NCBI GenBank assembly: GCA_041390685.1
Contig: JAWKPL010000001.1
Location: 1,240,001-1,304,000 of the forward strand
DNA length: 64,000 nt
Source of the DNA: JAIBBD01 sp041390685
GTDB lineage: Bacteria; Chloroflexota; Dehalococcoidia; UBA2979
Reading direction: 5' to 3'
The position numbers were made by a program, and so were the translations under genes. Numbering within the stretch: the stretch's first letter is position 1; each line of letters begins with the position of its first letter. Shown here piece by piece: positions 8,323 to 16,550 of this stretch. A model generated the notes under the pieces. The model was not told the origin of the DNA and made no database searches. It worked only from the letters and a program-made list of their open reading frames with translations.

Positions 8323-9159
8323 GTGCCGCTGCGACGCCGAATCGCCCGCTTCATGTTGCGTGCCACCAGCCCGCAGCGACGGGGCGTGGGCTGGTGGGAC
8401 ATGTCCGAGGTCGCGCTCGTGGCGCTCGGGTTCCTCCTCTACTTCCTCGTCCGTGGCGCCCCGGCTGACCGCACCGAAGACGCGCTGAGGCATGCGCGCT
8501 GGATCGTGGACCTCGAACGCGCCACGGGGACGTTCATCGAGCCACAGGTGCAGGAATGGGTGCTGAGTTCGGGCATCCTCTGGCGCCTCATGAACTTCGT
8601 CTACTTCTGGTTCGACTTCCCGCTCATCGTGGGCGTCGGTCTGTTCATGTTCTTCCGCAGCCGAAACCACTACACGCTGCTGCGGGATTCGTTGCTGCTC
8701 TCCGGTGGCATCGCGCTCGTCATCTACTACACGTTCCCCGTCGCGCCGCCGCGCTACCTGACCGAGCTGGGTTTCGTTGACACGCTCGAGGTCTACTCGA
8801 ACCTGTCGTACCAGGCGCAGTCCATGCAGCCGTTCGTGAACCCCTACGCGGCCGTCCCCTCGTTGCACGTCGGGTGGTCGGCGCTGCTCGTGTACGTCGT
8901 GTTCCGCGCCACGCCGAACGCGCTCGCTCGCGCAGCAGCGATGGCCGTGTTCGTGCTGCAGTGCATCGCGGTCGTCGGGACCGGCAATCATTTCGTGTTC
9001 GATGGCGTGGCCGGTCTCGTCGTGTGTGCGGTGGGGCTCGCGATGGCGCTCTGGCTGCAGCGCTATGGCTACCCGGCAGCCCGAGCGTGGCTTGCCATCC
9101 GTGCGCACGCGGCGCCGGACGGCAAACGACGGCGCGCGCGCGAGGTGAGCACCGAGTAG
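8323..9159 (+). CDS. PAP2-superfamily integral membrane protein (inositolphosphotransferase / lipid phosphatase type)
   Basis: A membrane protein of 278 residues with about six hydrophobic segments. The PAP2 core motifs are visible: an APPR segment at 141-144, PSLHV at 179-183 (Ser-x-His), and GNHFVFD at 221-227 (catalytic His and Asp). The pattern fits the PAP2_3 subgroup, which includes Aur1/Ipt1-like phosphotransferases, so it may dephosphorylate or exchange head groups of polar lipids; the substrate is not known. GTG at 8323 is used; ATG codons at 8353 and 8401 are alternatives. TACAAT at 8279-8284 resembles a -10 element. The next gene begins two bases after the stop, implying co-expression. 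Confidence 0.78.
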   Translation: MPLRRRIARFMLRATSPQRRGVGWWDMSEVALVALGFLLYFLVRGAPADRTEDALRHARWIVDLERATGTFIEPQVQEWVLSSGILWRLMNFVYFWFDFPLIVGVGLFMFFRSRNHYTLLRDSLLLSGGIALVIYYTFPVAPPRYLTELGFVDTLEVYSNLSYQAQSMQPFVNPYAAVPSLHVGWSALLVYVVFRATPNALARAAAMAVFVLQCIAVVGTGNHFVFDGVAGLVVCAVGLAMALWLQRYGYPAARAWLAIRAHAAPDGKRRRAREVSTE

Positions 9160-9161
9160 CC

Positions 9162-10868
9162 ATGGACGATGAGGCGTGGGGCCACATCGAGCGCGGCCTT
9201 GATGGACTGCGCCGCTGGGACTGGGTGTCCGCACGGCAGGCCTTCGAGCAGTCCGTGGCGATCGAAGACTCACCCGAAGCGCAGGAGGGGCTGGCGCGGG
9301 CCTGCGGCTGGCTGCACGACGAGCTGTGCATGCAGCACTGGGAACGCGCGTTTCAACTCTACCGACAGCGGGGCGACTCCCCCCGTGCCGCTATGGCCGC
9401 GGTCTGGCTCGCGAACGACCTGGTGGACTTCCGGGGAGCGGCGGCGATCGCCGACGGATGGGTCTCGCGCGCACGCCGGCTGCTCGACGACTTCGAGCCG
9501 AGGGCCGAGCACGCCTGGCTCGCCCTGTGGGATGCGGCGTCCGCGCTCATGGGAGTCAACGACCCGGCCGGCGCGATGGAGGCGGCCCGCCGCGCTATCG
9601 CGCTTGCGCGTCAGTTTGGCGTCGCGGATGTCGAGTTCACGGCCATGGCCATCGAGGGCCTTGCGCTGGTCAGCCAGGGCGGCATCAGCGAAGGCATGCG
9701 CCTGGTCGATGAGGCCGCGGCTGCGACGGTCGCCGGCGACGTCGATAACCCGAACATGCGCATGACGATCCTCTGCTCGCTCATGGATGCGTGCGACCGT
9801 GCACGGGACTACGAGCGTGCCTCTCAATGGTCAGCCCGAATCCACGAGGTCGCTCGGCAGTGGGGCGCTGAGGAGGTGTTCTCGGCATGCCGCCCCCACT
9901 ACGCCGTCGTGCTCACCTGGCATGGCGCGTGGACGGAGGCCGAGGCGCAGCTCACCGCCGCGGTGCGTGAGCTCAGCGCTATCCGGCCCGCGATGGCCAT
10001 TGAGGGTGTGGTTCGCCTTGCGGAGCTACGGATGCTGCAAGGACGTCACGAGGAAGCGGCGGCACTGTTCGCCGACGTCGAGCACGAGCCGCTGGCGCAG
10101 CTGGGTCGGGGGCGGCTGGCCCTCGAGCAAGGTGACCCTTGGATGGCGATTGAATTGGCCGAGCGCTACCTGCGGCGGATTCCCGTTGAAGATCGCATCG
10201 AGCGCGTGGCAGGCCTCGATCTCCTGGTGCGGGCGCGGATCGCGGCCGGGCAGCCCGCGCAGGCCCGCGAGCCGGCCGCCGAGCTGCGGGCGATCGCGGA
10301 GGCCACCGGCGCACCGTTGCTGCGAGCCGCCGCCTGTGCCTCGGAAGGGCTGCTCGCCGCGGCGGCGGGCGAGCATGAGGCTGCTCGGCGCGCCTTCGAG
10401 GAGTCGGCGGACTGCTACGCCGCTGCCCACGCGCCGTTCGAGACCGCGCGCGTGCGGTTGGACCTGGCGCGGGCGCTCGACCTCGCCGGCTACCGGACCT
10501 CGGCGCTACGTGAGATCGAGTCCGCACTCACGACGTGCATCGAGCTGGGGGCGCGGAGCGAAGCCGCCCGTGCGCGGACGCTACTGGCGGAGCTGGCGGA
10601 GCTGGCGGAGCTGGCGGGCCAGCCGGCGACCGACGCGCGCGAGTCAGCCGACGACGCCGGGCTGACCGCGCGCGAGACGGAGATCCTGAGGCTCATCGCC
10701 AGCGGGCTCAGCAATCGGGCGATTGCGGACGAACTGGTGCTGAGTGTGCGTACCGTCGAACGGCATATCTCTAACCTCTACGGCAAGCTGGGCGTCGATG
10801 GGCGGACGGCGAGAGCGGCGGTGACGGCGCACGCGTTCCGCACGGGCCTGCTGCCACCCTCGGACTGA
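9162..10868 (+). CDS. TPR-rich transcriptional regulator with C-terminal LuxR-type HTH
   Basis: A 568-residue protein made almost entirely of helical hairpins resembling tetratricopeptide repeats (1 to about 490), ending in a GerE/LuxR DNA-binding domain near 500-560: LTARETEILRLIASG, then SNRAIADEL and VRTVERHISNLYGKL. It lacks the AAA/STAND ATPase of MalT-type regulators, so it looks like a shortened LAL-like regulator with an unknown ligand. Three tandem copies of a nine-base unit in the linker encode repeated Glu-Leu-Ala. The ATG at 9162 follows the PAP2 gene stop by two bases, so the regulator may control, or respond to, that membrane enzyme (inference). Confidence 0.85.
   Translation: MDDEAWGHIERGLDGLRRWDWVSARQAFEQSVAIEDSPEAQEGLARACGWLHDELCMQHWERAFQLYRQRGDSPRAAMAAVWLANDLVDFRGAAAIADGWVSRARRLLDDFEPRAEHAWLALWDAASALMGVNDPAGAMEAARRAIALARQFGVADVEFTAMAIEGLALVSQGGISEGMRLVDEAAAATVAGDVDNPNMRMTILCSLMDACDRARDYERASQWSARIHEVARQWGAEEVFSACRPHYAVVLTWHGAWTEAEAQLTAAVRELSAIRPAMAIEGVVRLAELRMLQGRHEEAAALFADVEHEPLAQLGRGRLALEQGDPWMAIELAERYLRRIPVEDRIERVAGLDLLVRARIAAGQPAQAREPAAELRAIAEATGAPLLRAAACASEGLLAAAAGEHEAARRAFEESADCYAAAHAPFETARVRLDLARALDLAGYRTSALREIESALTTCIELGARSEAARARTLLAELAELAELAGQPATDARESADDAGLTARETEILRLIASGLSNRAIADELVLSVRTVERHISNLYGKLGVDGRTARAAVTAHAFRTGLLPPSD
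10584..10617 (+). repeat. Tandem 9-bp repeat inside the LuxR-type regulator
   Basis: CTGGCGGAG occurs three times in direct succession, followed by a partial fourth unit. It adds a Leu-Ala-Glu run to the linker just before the HTH domain. Replication slippage could change its length by whole codons without breaking the frame. Confidence 0.8.
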
Positions 10869-11040
10869 CTGCCGCACTACGTGTTCACCGTCACTCCCCG
10901 CCGGCCGGGTTGGGGGTGAAGTTGCGCGTCCGCACGGAAGAGGTGGCCGGTCACCGCGTCTAGTCTCGTGGCATGGAGTTCGCCGGACGCGGGGCGCCCG
11001 GCGGACTCCCAGACGAGAGCGGTCGCGGAAGGAGAAGGTG

Positions 11041-11529
11041 ATGACGACGCAGGAGCAGACCGACATGGCGCAGATGTTCCCGATGCCGGACGGGGCAAGG
11101 CGGCTCCAGTGGTTCGTGGGGGAGTGGACGCTCAGCGGGACGTTGCAGCTGGGAGAAGACACGCTTCCCATCAGTGGGGACTGGTCGATGACGCCTGTTG
11201 CCGGCGGCTGGGGTGTGCGGTCCCACCTCGAGGGGCAGATCGAGGGCCTCGGCGCGATGTTGGAGGACGACCTGCTGGGGTTCGACCAGGAGACCGGCCT
11301 GGTGCATCTCTACAGCCTGACGAACACCGGCAACGTGCACGACCACACCGGACCGTGGCGCGAGGATGGCGACATCGAGCTCGCATATGACGGGACGCAA
11401 CAGGGGCAGCCGTACCACGAGGAGATCGAGTTGCGTTGCGACGGCGATCGCCGGTTTACCGTGCGCGCGGTGGAACGCGTTGGCGGCGAGGTGACGTCGG
11501 TGATGCTGGCGGCATTGAACCGCAAGTAA
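11041..11529 (+). CDS. DUF1579-like small beta-barrel protein
   Basis: A 162-residue cytoplasmic protein with no signal peptide or membrane segment. After a Met/Gln-rich start it shows RLQWFVGEWTLSG and alternating strands rich in Trp, Gly and acidic residues, a layout seen in DUF1579 and related lipocalin-like or heme-binding beta-barrels. I cannot name a ligand. The ATG at 11041 follows GGAGAAGG. It stands alone, with a strong hairpin directly after the stop. Family assignment is by pattern memory, so moderate confidence. Confidence 0.6.
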   Translation: MTTQEQTDMAQMFPMPDGARRLQWFVGEWTLSGTLQLGEDTLPISGDWSMTPVAGGWGVRSHLEGQIEGLGAMLEDDLLGFDQETGLVHLYSLTNTGNVHDHTGPWREDGDIELAYDGTQQGQPYHEEIELRCDGDRRFTVRAVERVGGEVTSVMLAALNRK

Positions 11530-11535
11530 GCGTCC

Positions 11536-11573
11536 GCCCGGACGAGCCGGCTTGGTTGCTGTCTCGTCCGGGC
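11536..11573 (+). terminator. Hairpin terminator after the DUF1579-like gene
   Basis: GCCCGGACGAG (11536-11546) pairs perfectly with CTCGTCCGGGC (11563-11573) around a 16-base loop, beginning seven bases after the stop codon. The following ATCATT is only weakly U-rich. Confidence 0.7.
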
Positions 11574-11652
11574 ATCATTGCTCCATGGTTGGGGGCTGTG
11601 CTAGCGTGAACGCACGCTCTCTTGACTCGCGGTGATCGCAGCGGGGCGTCGT

Positions 11653-11671
11653 ACCGGTCGGGACGACCGGT
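11653..11671 (+). promoter_or_regulatory. Hairpin in the rpsO leader
   Basis: ACCGGTCG-GGA-CGACCGGT is a perfect 8-bp stem with a three-base loop, 46 bases upstream of the rpsO start. Ribosomal protein S15 regulates its own mRNA through leader structures in several bacteria, so this could be part of such an element; the sequence alone does not prove it. Confidence 0.35.
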
Positions 11672-11717
11672 GGCGAGATGTGTGGCAGGTAGCAGAACAC
11701 GGATTCGAACGGCAACG

Positions 11718-11984
11718 ATGCAGACGACCGAACGCAAGCAGCAGATCATCACGGACTACGCCCGCTTCCCCGGGGACACGGGTTCACCCGAAGTGCAGAT
11801 CGCGCTCCTCACGGATCGCATCCGCACACTGACTGATCATCTGCGCGCGCACCGGCACGACTTCGACACGCGGCGGGGCCTGCTGATGCTGGTCGGCCAG
11901 CGCCGCCGGCAACTGCGCTACCTGAGCAAGACTGACGTCGACCGCTACCACACGCTCCTCGCCCGCCTCGGTCTGCGCCGGTAA
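11718..11984 (+). CDS. rpsO: 30S ribosomal protein S15
   Basis: Primary binding protein of the 16S rRNA central domain. At 88 residues it has the normal length and carries the conserved GDTGSPEVQIALLT, the basic HRHDFDTRRGL segment and RRRQLRYL. The ATG at 11718 starts the standard N-terminus; the open frame upstream lacks homology. It lies 234 bases before pnp on the same strand, the classical rpsO-pnp order, so both may be transcribed together with processing in the structured spacer. Confidence 0.97.
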   Translation: MQTTERKQQIITDYARFPGDTGSPEVQIALLTDRIRTLTDHLRAHRHDFDTRRGLLMLVGQRRRQLRYLSKTDVDRYHTLLARLGLRR

Positions 11985-12087
11985 GTCCGGCGAGCCGACG
12001 CAACGCAGCGTGCTCCGGGGGCCGGAGGGCTGCTGCTGACCAGGATGCAGCGAGGAACCAGTCGAGACGATTCCTCCCGCACCGCGC

Positions 12088-12144
12088 GCTGACGCGCTGT
12101 TCCAGACCCGGGCGCGGGCTGGCACCTTCACGCTTCGCGTCAGC
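12088..12144 (+). promoter_or_regulatory. Long stem-loop in the rpsO-pnp spacer (pnp leader)
   Basis: GCTGACGCG (12088-12096) pairs perfectly with CGCGTCAGC (12136-12144). Inside, CCAG-A-CCCG pairs with CGGGCTGG around a GGCG tetraloop (12102-12122). It ends 74 bases before the pnp start. In Escherichia coli a pnp leader stem is cut by RNase III and mediates PNPase autoregulation; a similar role here is inference from position and shape. Confidence 0.5.
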
Positions 12145-12218
12145 CTCCATTGCAACGGCCGCGCGACGGCCGAGGGCAGACAACAGACCCTCGAGAGGCC
12201 CCAAGGAAGGCATCGTCA

Positions 12219-14768
12219 TTGACACCCCAACCACGAACGTTTAGCCGCGAGATCGAAGGCATGACCTTCGAGGTCGGTACGGGCCTCTTCGCCCAGAACG
12301 CCGACGCCTCCTGCACGGTGCGCCTCGGCGACACCGTACTCCTCGCCACCGTGTGTGACGGCGACCCCCGCCCCGGCATCGACTTCTTCCCGTTGACGGT
12401 GGACTTCGAGGAGCGGATGTATGCCATCGGCAAGATCCCGGGCTCGTTCTTCCGTCGCGAGGGACGTCCGGGTTCGGAGGCCACGCTTGCCGCGCGCATG
12501 ACCGACCGCCCCATCCGCCCGCTGTTCCCCAAGGGGTACCGCCGCGAGGTGCAGGTGGTGCTGACGCTGCTCTCCTCGGACCGCGAGAACCCGGCGGACA
12601 TCTTCGGGACCACCGCGGCCTCGCTGGCGCTCGGAATGTCGAAGATCCCGTTTGCGGGCCCCGTGTCCTCCGTCCGTGTCGCGCGCATCGAGGGCGAGTT
12701 CAAGGCGTTCCCGACCTACGAGGAACTCGATGCCGCCGACCTTGACCTGATCGTGGCGGGCACCGAACACTCGGTCGTGATGATCGAGGCCGGCGCGCGC
12801 GAGGTCGATGAAGCCGACGTCATCGAGGCCATCCAGTACGCGATGGGGATCATCCAGCAGCTCAATGAGCTGCAGCGCGAGATCGTGGCTGAGCTCGGAG
12901 TGGCAAAGCTCGAGTTCGAGGCGCCGGCGGGGATCAACACCGCTCTCCAGCAGCAGGTGCACGACATCCTCATGGCGCGTGAGCAGGAGATGCTCGACGC
13001 CGTGAAAATGGAGGGCTCGCACGGCATCGCCACGCTGACGACGCAGGTCATCGAGGCGATCGGCGGCGAGGAAGAGCTGGACCGGCGCACGGTCCAGAGC
13101 GCGATCGACGGCGTCATCAAGCCGTTCGTGCGGAAGCGGATACTGGAGCAGGACCGGCGGACGGACGACCGATCCGCACAGGAAATCCGAGAGCTGACTG
13201 CGATGGTGGGGCTGTTGCCTCGCGCGCACGGGTCCGGGTTGTTCCAGCGCGGACAGACGCAGGTGCTGACGGCGGCGACCCTCGGGCCGCTGGCCGACCG
13301 GCAGCGCTTGGACAACATCTCGCCCGAACAGTTCAAGCGCTACATGCATCACTACAACTTCCCTCCGTTCTCCGTCGGCGAGGCGCGCCCCCTGCGTGGC
13401 GCTGGCCGCCGCGAGATCGGACACGGCCTGCTCGCCGAGCGAGCGCTCGAGCCGGTGATTCCGTCGGCCGATGACTTCCCCTACACGCTGCGGTGCGTCT
13501 CCGACGTGCTGATGTCGAACGGCTCATCCTCGATGGCGTCAGTCTGCGGGTCGACGCTGGCCTTGATGGACGCCGGCGTGCCGATCTCGGCGCCGGTCGC
13601 GGGTGTGGCCATGGGCCTCGTGACCGACGAGGCGGGCGAGCAGTTCCGCGTGTTGACGGACATCGCCGGCATCGAGGACGCCTACGGCGACATGGACTTC
13701 AAGGTCGCCGGCACTGCCGCCGGCGTGACTGCGATCCAGCTCGACATCAAGCTGCAGCGTCTGCCGGCGGACCTGCTCGAGACGGTGTTCCGCGACGCGA
13801 AGGCGGCGCGCGAGCGCATCCTCGAGACGATGGCCCAGGCCATCGAGGAGCCGCGCCAGGAGCTGTCGCCGTACGCGCCGCGCACCGAGACGATCAAGAT
13901 CGACCGCGAGAAGATCGGCACGGTGATTGGCCCAGGCGGCCGCGTCATCCGCGGCATGGTCGAGGAGACCGGCGCGACGATCGACGTCGAGGACGACGGC
14001 ACGATCCACGTCGGCGGCAGCGACCCGGAGGGCGTGCGCCGCGCCATCGAGATGATCCGCGGCCTGACCAAGGAGGTCATCGTCGGGGAGCAGTACGAGG
14101 GCCCGGTGACCCGCATCATGACCTTTGGCGCGTTCGTGGAAATCTTGCCCGGTAAGGAAGGGCTCGTCCACATCTCGGAGCTCGCGGAGCACCGCGTGAA
14201 CCGGGTGGAGGACGAGGTGCAGATCGGCGACCGCGTGAAGGTGCTCGTCGTCGAGATCGACAACCTCGGCCGCATCAACCTCTCGCGTCGCGCCCTGCTC
14301 GAGGGTGGCGACGGCCGCGTTGGCACCGGCGAAGGTGAAGAAGAGGACTTCTTCGACGAAGACGAAATCCCGCGGCGACCGCAGCCCGGTGAAGCGCCTC
14401 GCTCTGTGATGAGCGGTACCGGGGCCTACGGCGGCGGCGGAGGCCGGGGCGGCGGTCAGGGCGGTGGCCGCGGCCGTGGTGGCCAGGGCGGCGGCGGCGG
14501 AGGCCGGGGCGGCCGCCAGGGCGGCGGTGGCGGCGGAGGCGGCCGCGGTGGTTACGGCGGCGGAGGCGGTGGCTACCGAGGCGGCGGCCAGGGCGGCGGT
14601 GGTGGACGCCAGGGCGGCGGCGATGAGGGCCGCGGTGGCGGCTTCGGCGGTGGCGGCGGGTACGGGGGCGGCGGCCGCGGTCGTGGCCCGGAGCGCGGCC
14701 CCGGCGACTACGACCGCCCGAGCGGCCCGCCGGAGCCTCGGCCGCCCAGCGGCGGGCGACGCTGGTAG
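12219..14768 (+). CDS. pnp: Polyribonucleotide nucleotidyltransferase (PNPase) with Gly/Arg-rich tail
   Basis: Processive 3'-5' phosphorolytic RNase, core of RNA decay. The 849 residues comprise two RNase PH-like domains (about 10-230 and 320-540) separated by a helical domain, a KH domain with IGPGGRVIRG near 569, and an S1 domain (about 624-695; GPVTRIMTFGAFVEI). After an acidic stretch (EGEEEDFFDEDE) comes a tail of roughly 110 residues made of Gly runs broken by Arg, Gln and Tyr (736-827), resembling RGG boxes. A usual PNPase ends near residue 700-740. The TTG at 12219 is preferred because AAGGAAGG lies eight bases upstream; ATG at 12261 would cut the first strand. Confidence 0.95.
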   Translation: MTPQPRTFSREIEGMTFEVGTGLFAQNADASCTVRLGDTVLLATVCDGDPRPGIDFFPLTVDFEERMYAIGKIPGSFFRREGRPGSEATLAARMTDRPIRPLFPKGYRREVQVVLTLLSSDRENPADIFGTTAASLALGMSKIPFAGPVSSVRVARIEGEFKAFPTYEELDAADLDLIVAGTEHSVVMIEAGAREVDEADVIEAIQYAMGIIQQLNELQREIVAELGVAKLEFEAPAGINTALQQQVHDILMAREQEMLDAVKMEGSHGIATLTTQVIEAIGGEEELDRRTVQSAIDGVIKPFVRKRILEQDRRTDDRSAQEIRELTAMVGLLPRAHGSGLFQRGQTQVLTAATLGPLADRQRLDNISPEQFKRYMHHYNFPPFSVGEARPLRGAGRREIGHGLLAERALEPVIPSADDFPYTLRCVSDVLMSNGSSSMASVCGSTLALMDAGVPISAPVAGVAMGLVTDEAGEQFRVLTDIAGIEDAYGDMDFKVAGTAAGVTAIQLDIKLQRLPADLLETVFRDAKAARERILETMAQAIEEPRQELSPYAPRTETIKIDREKIGTVIGPGGRVIRGMVEETGATIDVEDDGTIHVGGSDPEGVRRAIEMIRGLTKEVIVGEQYEGPVTRIMTFGAFVEILPGKEGLVHISELAEHRVNRVEDEVQIGDRVKVLVVEIDNLGRINLSRRALLEGGDGRVGTGEGEEEDFFDEDEIPRRPQPGEAPRSVMSGTGAYGGGGGRGGGQGGGRGRGGQGGGGGGRGGRQGGGGGGGGRGGYGGGGGGYRGGGQGGGGGRQGGGDEGRGGGFGGGGGYGGGGRGRGPERGPGDYDRPSGPPEPRPPSGGRRW

Positions 14769-14796
14769 CGCGTCGGCGGTCACGATCTGCGATGTA

Positions 14797-14826
14797 CACT
14801 GCGCCCCGGACGACCGGGGCGCAGTG
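14797..14826 (+). terminator. Perfect 13-bp hairpin after pnp
   Basis: CACTGCGCCCCGG-ACGA-CCGGGGCGCAGTG, 28 bases after the pnp stop and 34 bases before dapB. The stem is perfect but is followed by CTTGTACG rather than a U-run, so it may end or stabilise the pnp transcript rather than act as a classical intrinsic terminator. Confidence 0.6.
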
Positions 14827-14860
14827 CTTGTACGTCCGCAAAGAACCTGGAGCACGCACG

Positions 14861-15649
14861 ATGATCCGAGTGGTAGTGAGCGGCAGCGGCCAGATGGGCC
14901 GCGTTGTCGTCGAGGCCGTCGAGGCGCAGGAGGACATGGAGGTCGTCGGCATCGTCGAGCCGATGGCCAATGTCGGCGACTTCCGCGCCACCAGCGGCAC
15001 CGTCTATGGGACGCACGCGGACCCCGCGGAACTGTTCGCGATGACGCAGCCCGATGTCGTTGTGGACTTCACGAACGCGCAGTGGACGCCCCGGCTCGCC
15101 GAGGCCGCGATGGCCGCCGGCGTACGGCCCGTGATCGGGACGTCCGGGGTGCCGTCGGAGACGGTCGAGTTGCTGCGCGGCGGATGCGCCACGAAGGGCA
15201 TCGGCGGGGTGGTGGCGTCGAACTTCGCGCTGGGGGCGGTCGTGCTCATGCACCTGTCGACGATCGCGGCGCGCTACTTCGACACGGCCGAGGTGATCGA
15301 ACTGCACCATGACCGCAAGGTCGACTCACCCTCGGGGACGGCGCTGCAGACAGCGCGCCTCATGCGCGAGGCGCGTGGCAGCGACTTTGTGCACCCGGAT
15401 TCGCAGCTCGAGCATGTCGAGGGCGCCCGCGGCGCCGTCGAGGGCGGCGTCGGCATGCACTCTGTCCGGCTGCCGGGCTTCGTGGCCTCGCAGGAGGTGA
15501 TTCTGGGCGGGGAGGGGCAATGGCTCACGCTCCGGCATGACACCTCGGGACGCGACTGCTACAAGCCGGGCATCGTGCTCGCCGTCCGCGAGGTGATGCG
15601 GCGCAACACGCTGGTCGTGGGTCTGGATGAGCTCATTGGTCTGAAGTGA
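14861..15649 (+). CDS. dapB: 4-hydroxy-tetrahydrodipicolinate reductase
   Basis: NAD(P)H-dependent reductase of the lysine/diaminopimelate pathway. It has 262 residues. The nucleotide-binding loop is GSGQMG (8-13), the catalytic region is ELHHDRKVDSPSGTAL (His149/His150 and Lys153 as expected), and a FVHPDS-to-GGVGMHSVRLPG segment completes the substrate domain. The ATG at 14861 starts directly at the first beta strand. asd and dapA follow within 3 kb, so this stretch makes most of the aspartate-to-DAP branch. The stop overlaps the GTG of the methyltransferase-like gene. Confidence 0.95.
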   Translation: MIRVVVSGSGQMGRVVVEAVEAQEDMEVVGIVEPMANVGDFRATSGTVYGTHADPAELFAMTQPDVVVDFTNAQWTPRLAEAAMAAGVRPVIGTSGVPSETVELLRGGCATKGIGGVVASNFALGAVVLMHLSTIAARYFDTAEVIELHHDRKVDSPSGTALQTARLMREARGSDFVHPDSQLEHVEGARGAVEGGVGMHSVRLPGFVASQEVILGGEGQWLTLRHDTSGRDCYKPGIVLAVREVMRRNTLVVGLDELIGLK

Positions 15650-16397
15650 CGGGGATCTACGACGAGGCTACTGGCGCCGGGTACGCGTTGCGGCGGGCGC
15701 CCGACGCACGCATCGAGCAGCAGGTCTGGAGGGCGCTCGGAGACGCGTCGAGTGTCCTGAACGTGGGAGCCGGGTCAGGTTCCTACGAGCCGCGCGACCG
15801 CCTCGTCGTGGCGGTCGAGCCCTCGATGGTTCAGATCGCGCAGCGGCGGGACGATGCCGCGCCGGTCGTGCGGGCGGTGGCGGAGGCGTTGCCGTTCCAC
15901 GACGAGAGCTTCGATGCCTGCATGGCGATCCTCACGCTCCACCACTGGCTGGATCAGCGTGGGGGCTCGGGGAGCTGCGCCGAGTTGCCCGCAAGCGAGT
16001 GGTCGTCCTGACGCACGATTGGCGTGGCATGGACCTGCCGTGGCTGGTACGTGACTACGTTCCGGGCATCGTCGCGAGCGACCTCGCGCGGTTCCCGCCC
16101 GTCGAGGAGGTGGCCGCGGCGCTCGGCGACGGTCGGATCGACGTGGTGCCCATACCAGCGGACTGCGAGGATGGCTTCTTGCTCGCGCACTGGCGCCGCC
16201 CCGAGGCGTATCTCGATCCGTCGGTGAGAGCCGCGATGACCGGGTTCCTGACCATCTCCGAGCGCGAGGTCAGTGAGGGCGCAGCGCGGCTCCGCGCCGA
16301 CCTCACAAGCGGCGAATGGATGCGTCGAAACGCCGCGCTGCTCGATCTCGATGCGTTCGATGGCGGGTACCGGCTGGTGATCGCGGAACTCGGGTAG
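15646..16397 (+). pseudogene. Class I SAM-dependent methyltransferase, interrupted by a -1 frameshift
   Basis: The first part (from GTG 15646, overlapping the dapB stop) encodes a Rossmann methyltransferase start with a SAM loop VLNVGAGSGSYEP, an acidic VAVEPS segment and a LPFHDESFDACMAILTLHHW motif. After the G5 run at 15961-15965 the frame goes wrong and would end at 16011. Adding one G restores LGELRRVARKRVVVLTHDW, which continues to 16397 and gives about 250 residues, a normal size. So this is one gene with one missing base: a real frameshift, a sequencing error in a homopolymer, or programmed slippage. Substrate unknown. Confidence 0.8.
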
Positions 16398-16424
16398 CCG
16401 CTACGCTCATTCCGCGCGGCCATG

Positions 16425-16430
16425 TATGAT
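16425..16430 (+). promoter_or_regulatory. -10 element just upstream of the asd leader peptide
   Basis: TATGAT at 16425-16430. A transcript starting about seven bases downstream would begin almost at the ATG of the leader peptide (16440), so the leader would be essentially leaderless. No good -35 hexamer is visible. Confidence 0.4.
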
Positions 16431-16439
16431 GTGGCGACT

Positions 16440-16550
16440 ATGCAGCGGACGAACGGCCTCGACGTGCTCGACCTTGGTACTGCTGCCCTTCGAGCGCCGA
16501 AGGGCGACGCGCCCGCGCTCGTTACCACCACCACCAAGAAGCAGAACTAG
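16440..16550 (+). CDS. Putative Thr/Lys leader peptide for asd
   Basis: A 36-residue open frame beginning with ATG at 16440 and ending with TAG at 16550. Its last eight codons before the stop read ACC ACC ACC ACC AAG AAG, then CAG AAC: four consecutive Thr, two Lys, Gln, Asn. Thr and Lys are the end products of the pathway in which the next gene, asd, acts. Runs of codons for the product amino acid close to the end of a short open frame are the hallmark of ribosome-stalling attenuation leaders. The asd start lies 62 bases after the stop, and the spacer contains competing hairpins. No homologue can be recognised, so function is inferred from codon content and position. Confidence 0.6.
   Translation: MQRTNGLDVLDLGTAALRAPKGDAPALVTTTTKKQN

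Noticed and set aside
11700..11720. TTCGAATCC on the minus strand, resembling a tRNA T-loop
   Set aside because: The flanking bases do not form a T-stem and no acceptor, D or anticodon arms can be folded around it; it lies in the rpsO leader.
14401..14700. The Gly-rich part of pnp considered as a separate repeat element or a sequencing artefact
   Set aside because: It is continuous in frame with the S1 domain, uses varied codons and ends in a normal stop, so it is treated as a genuine protein tail.
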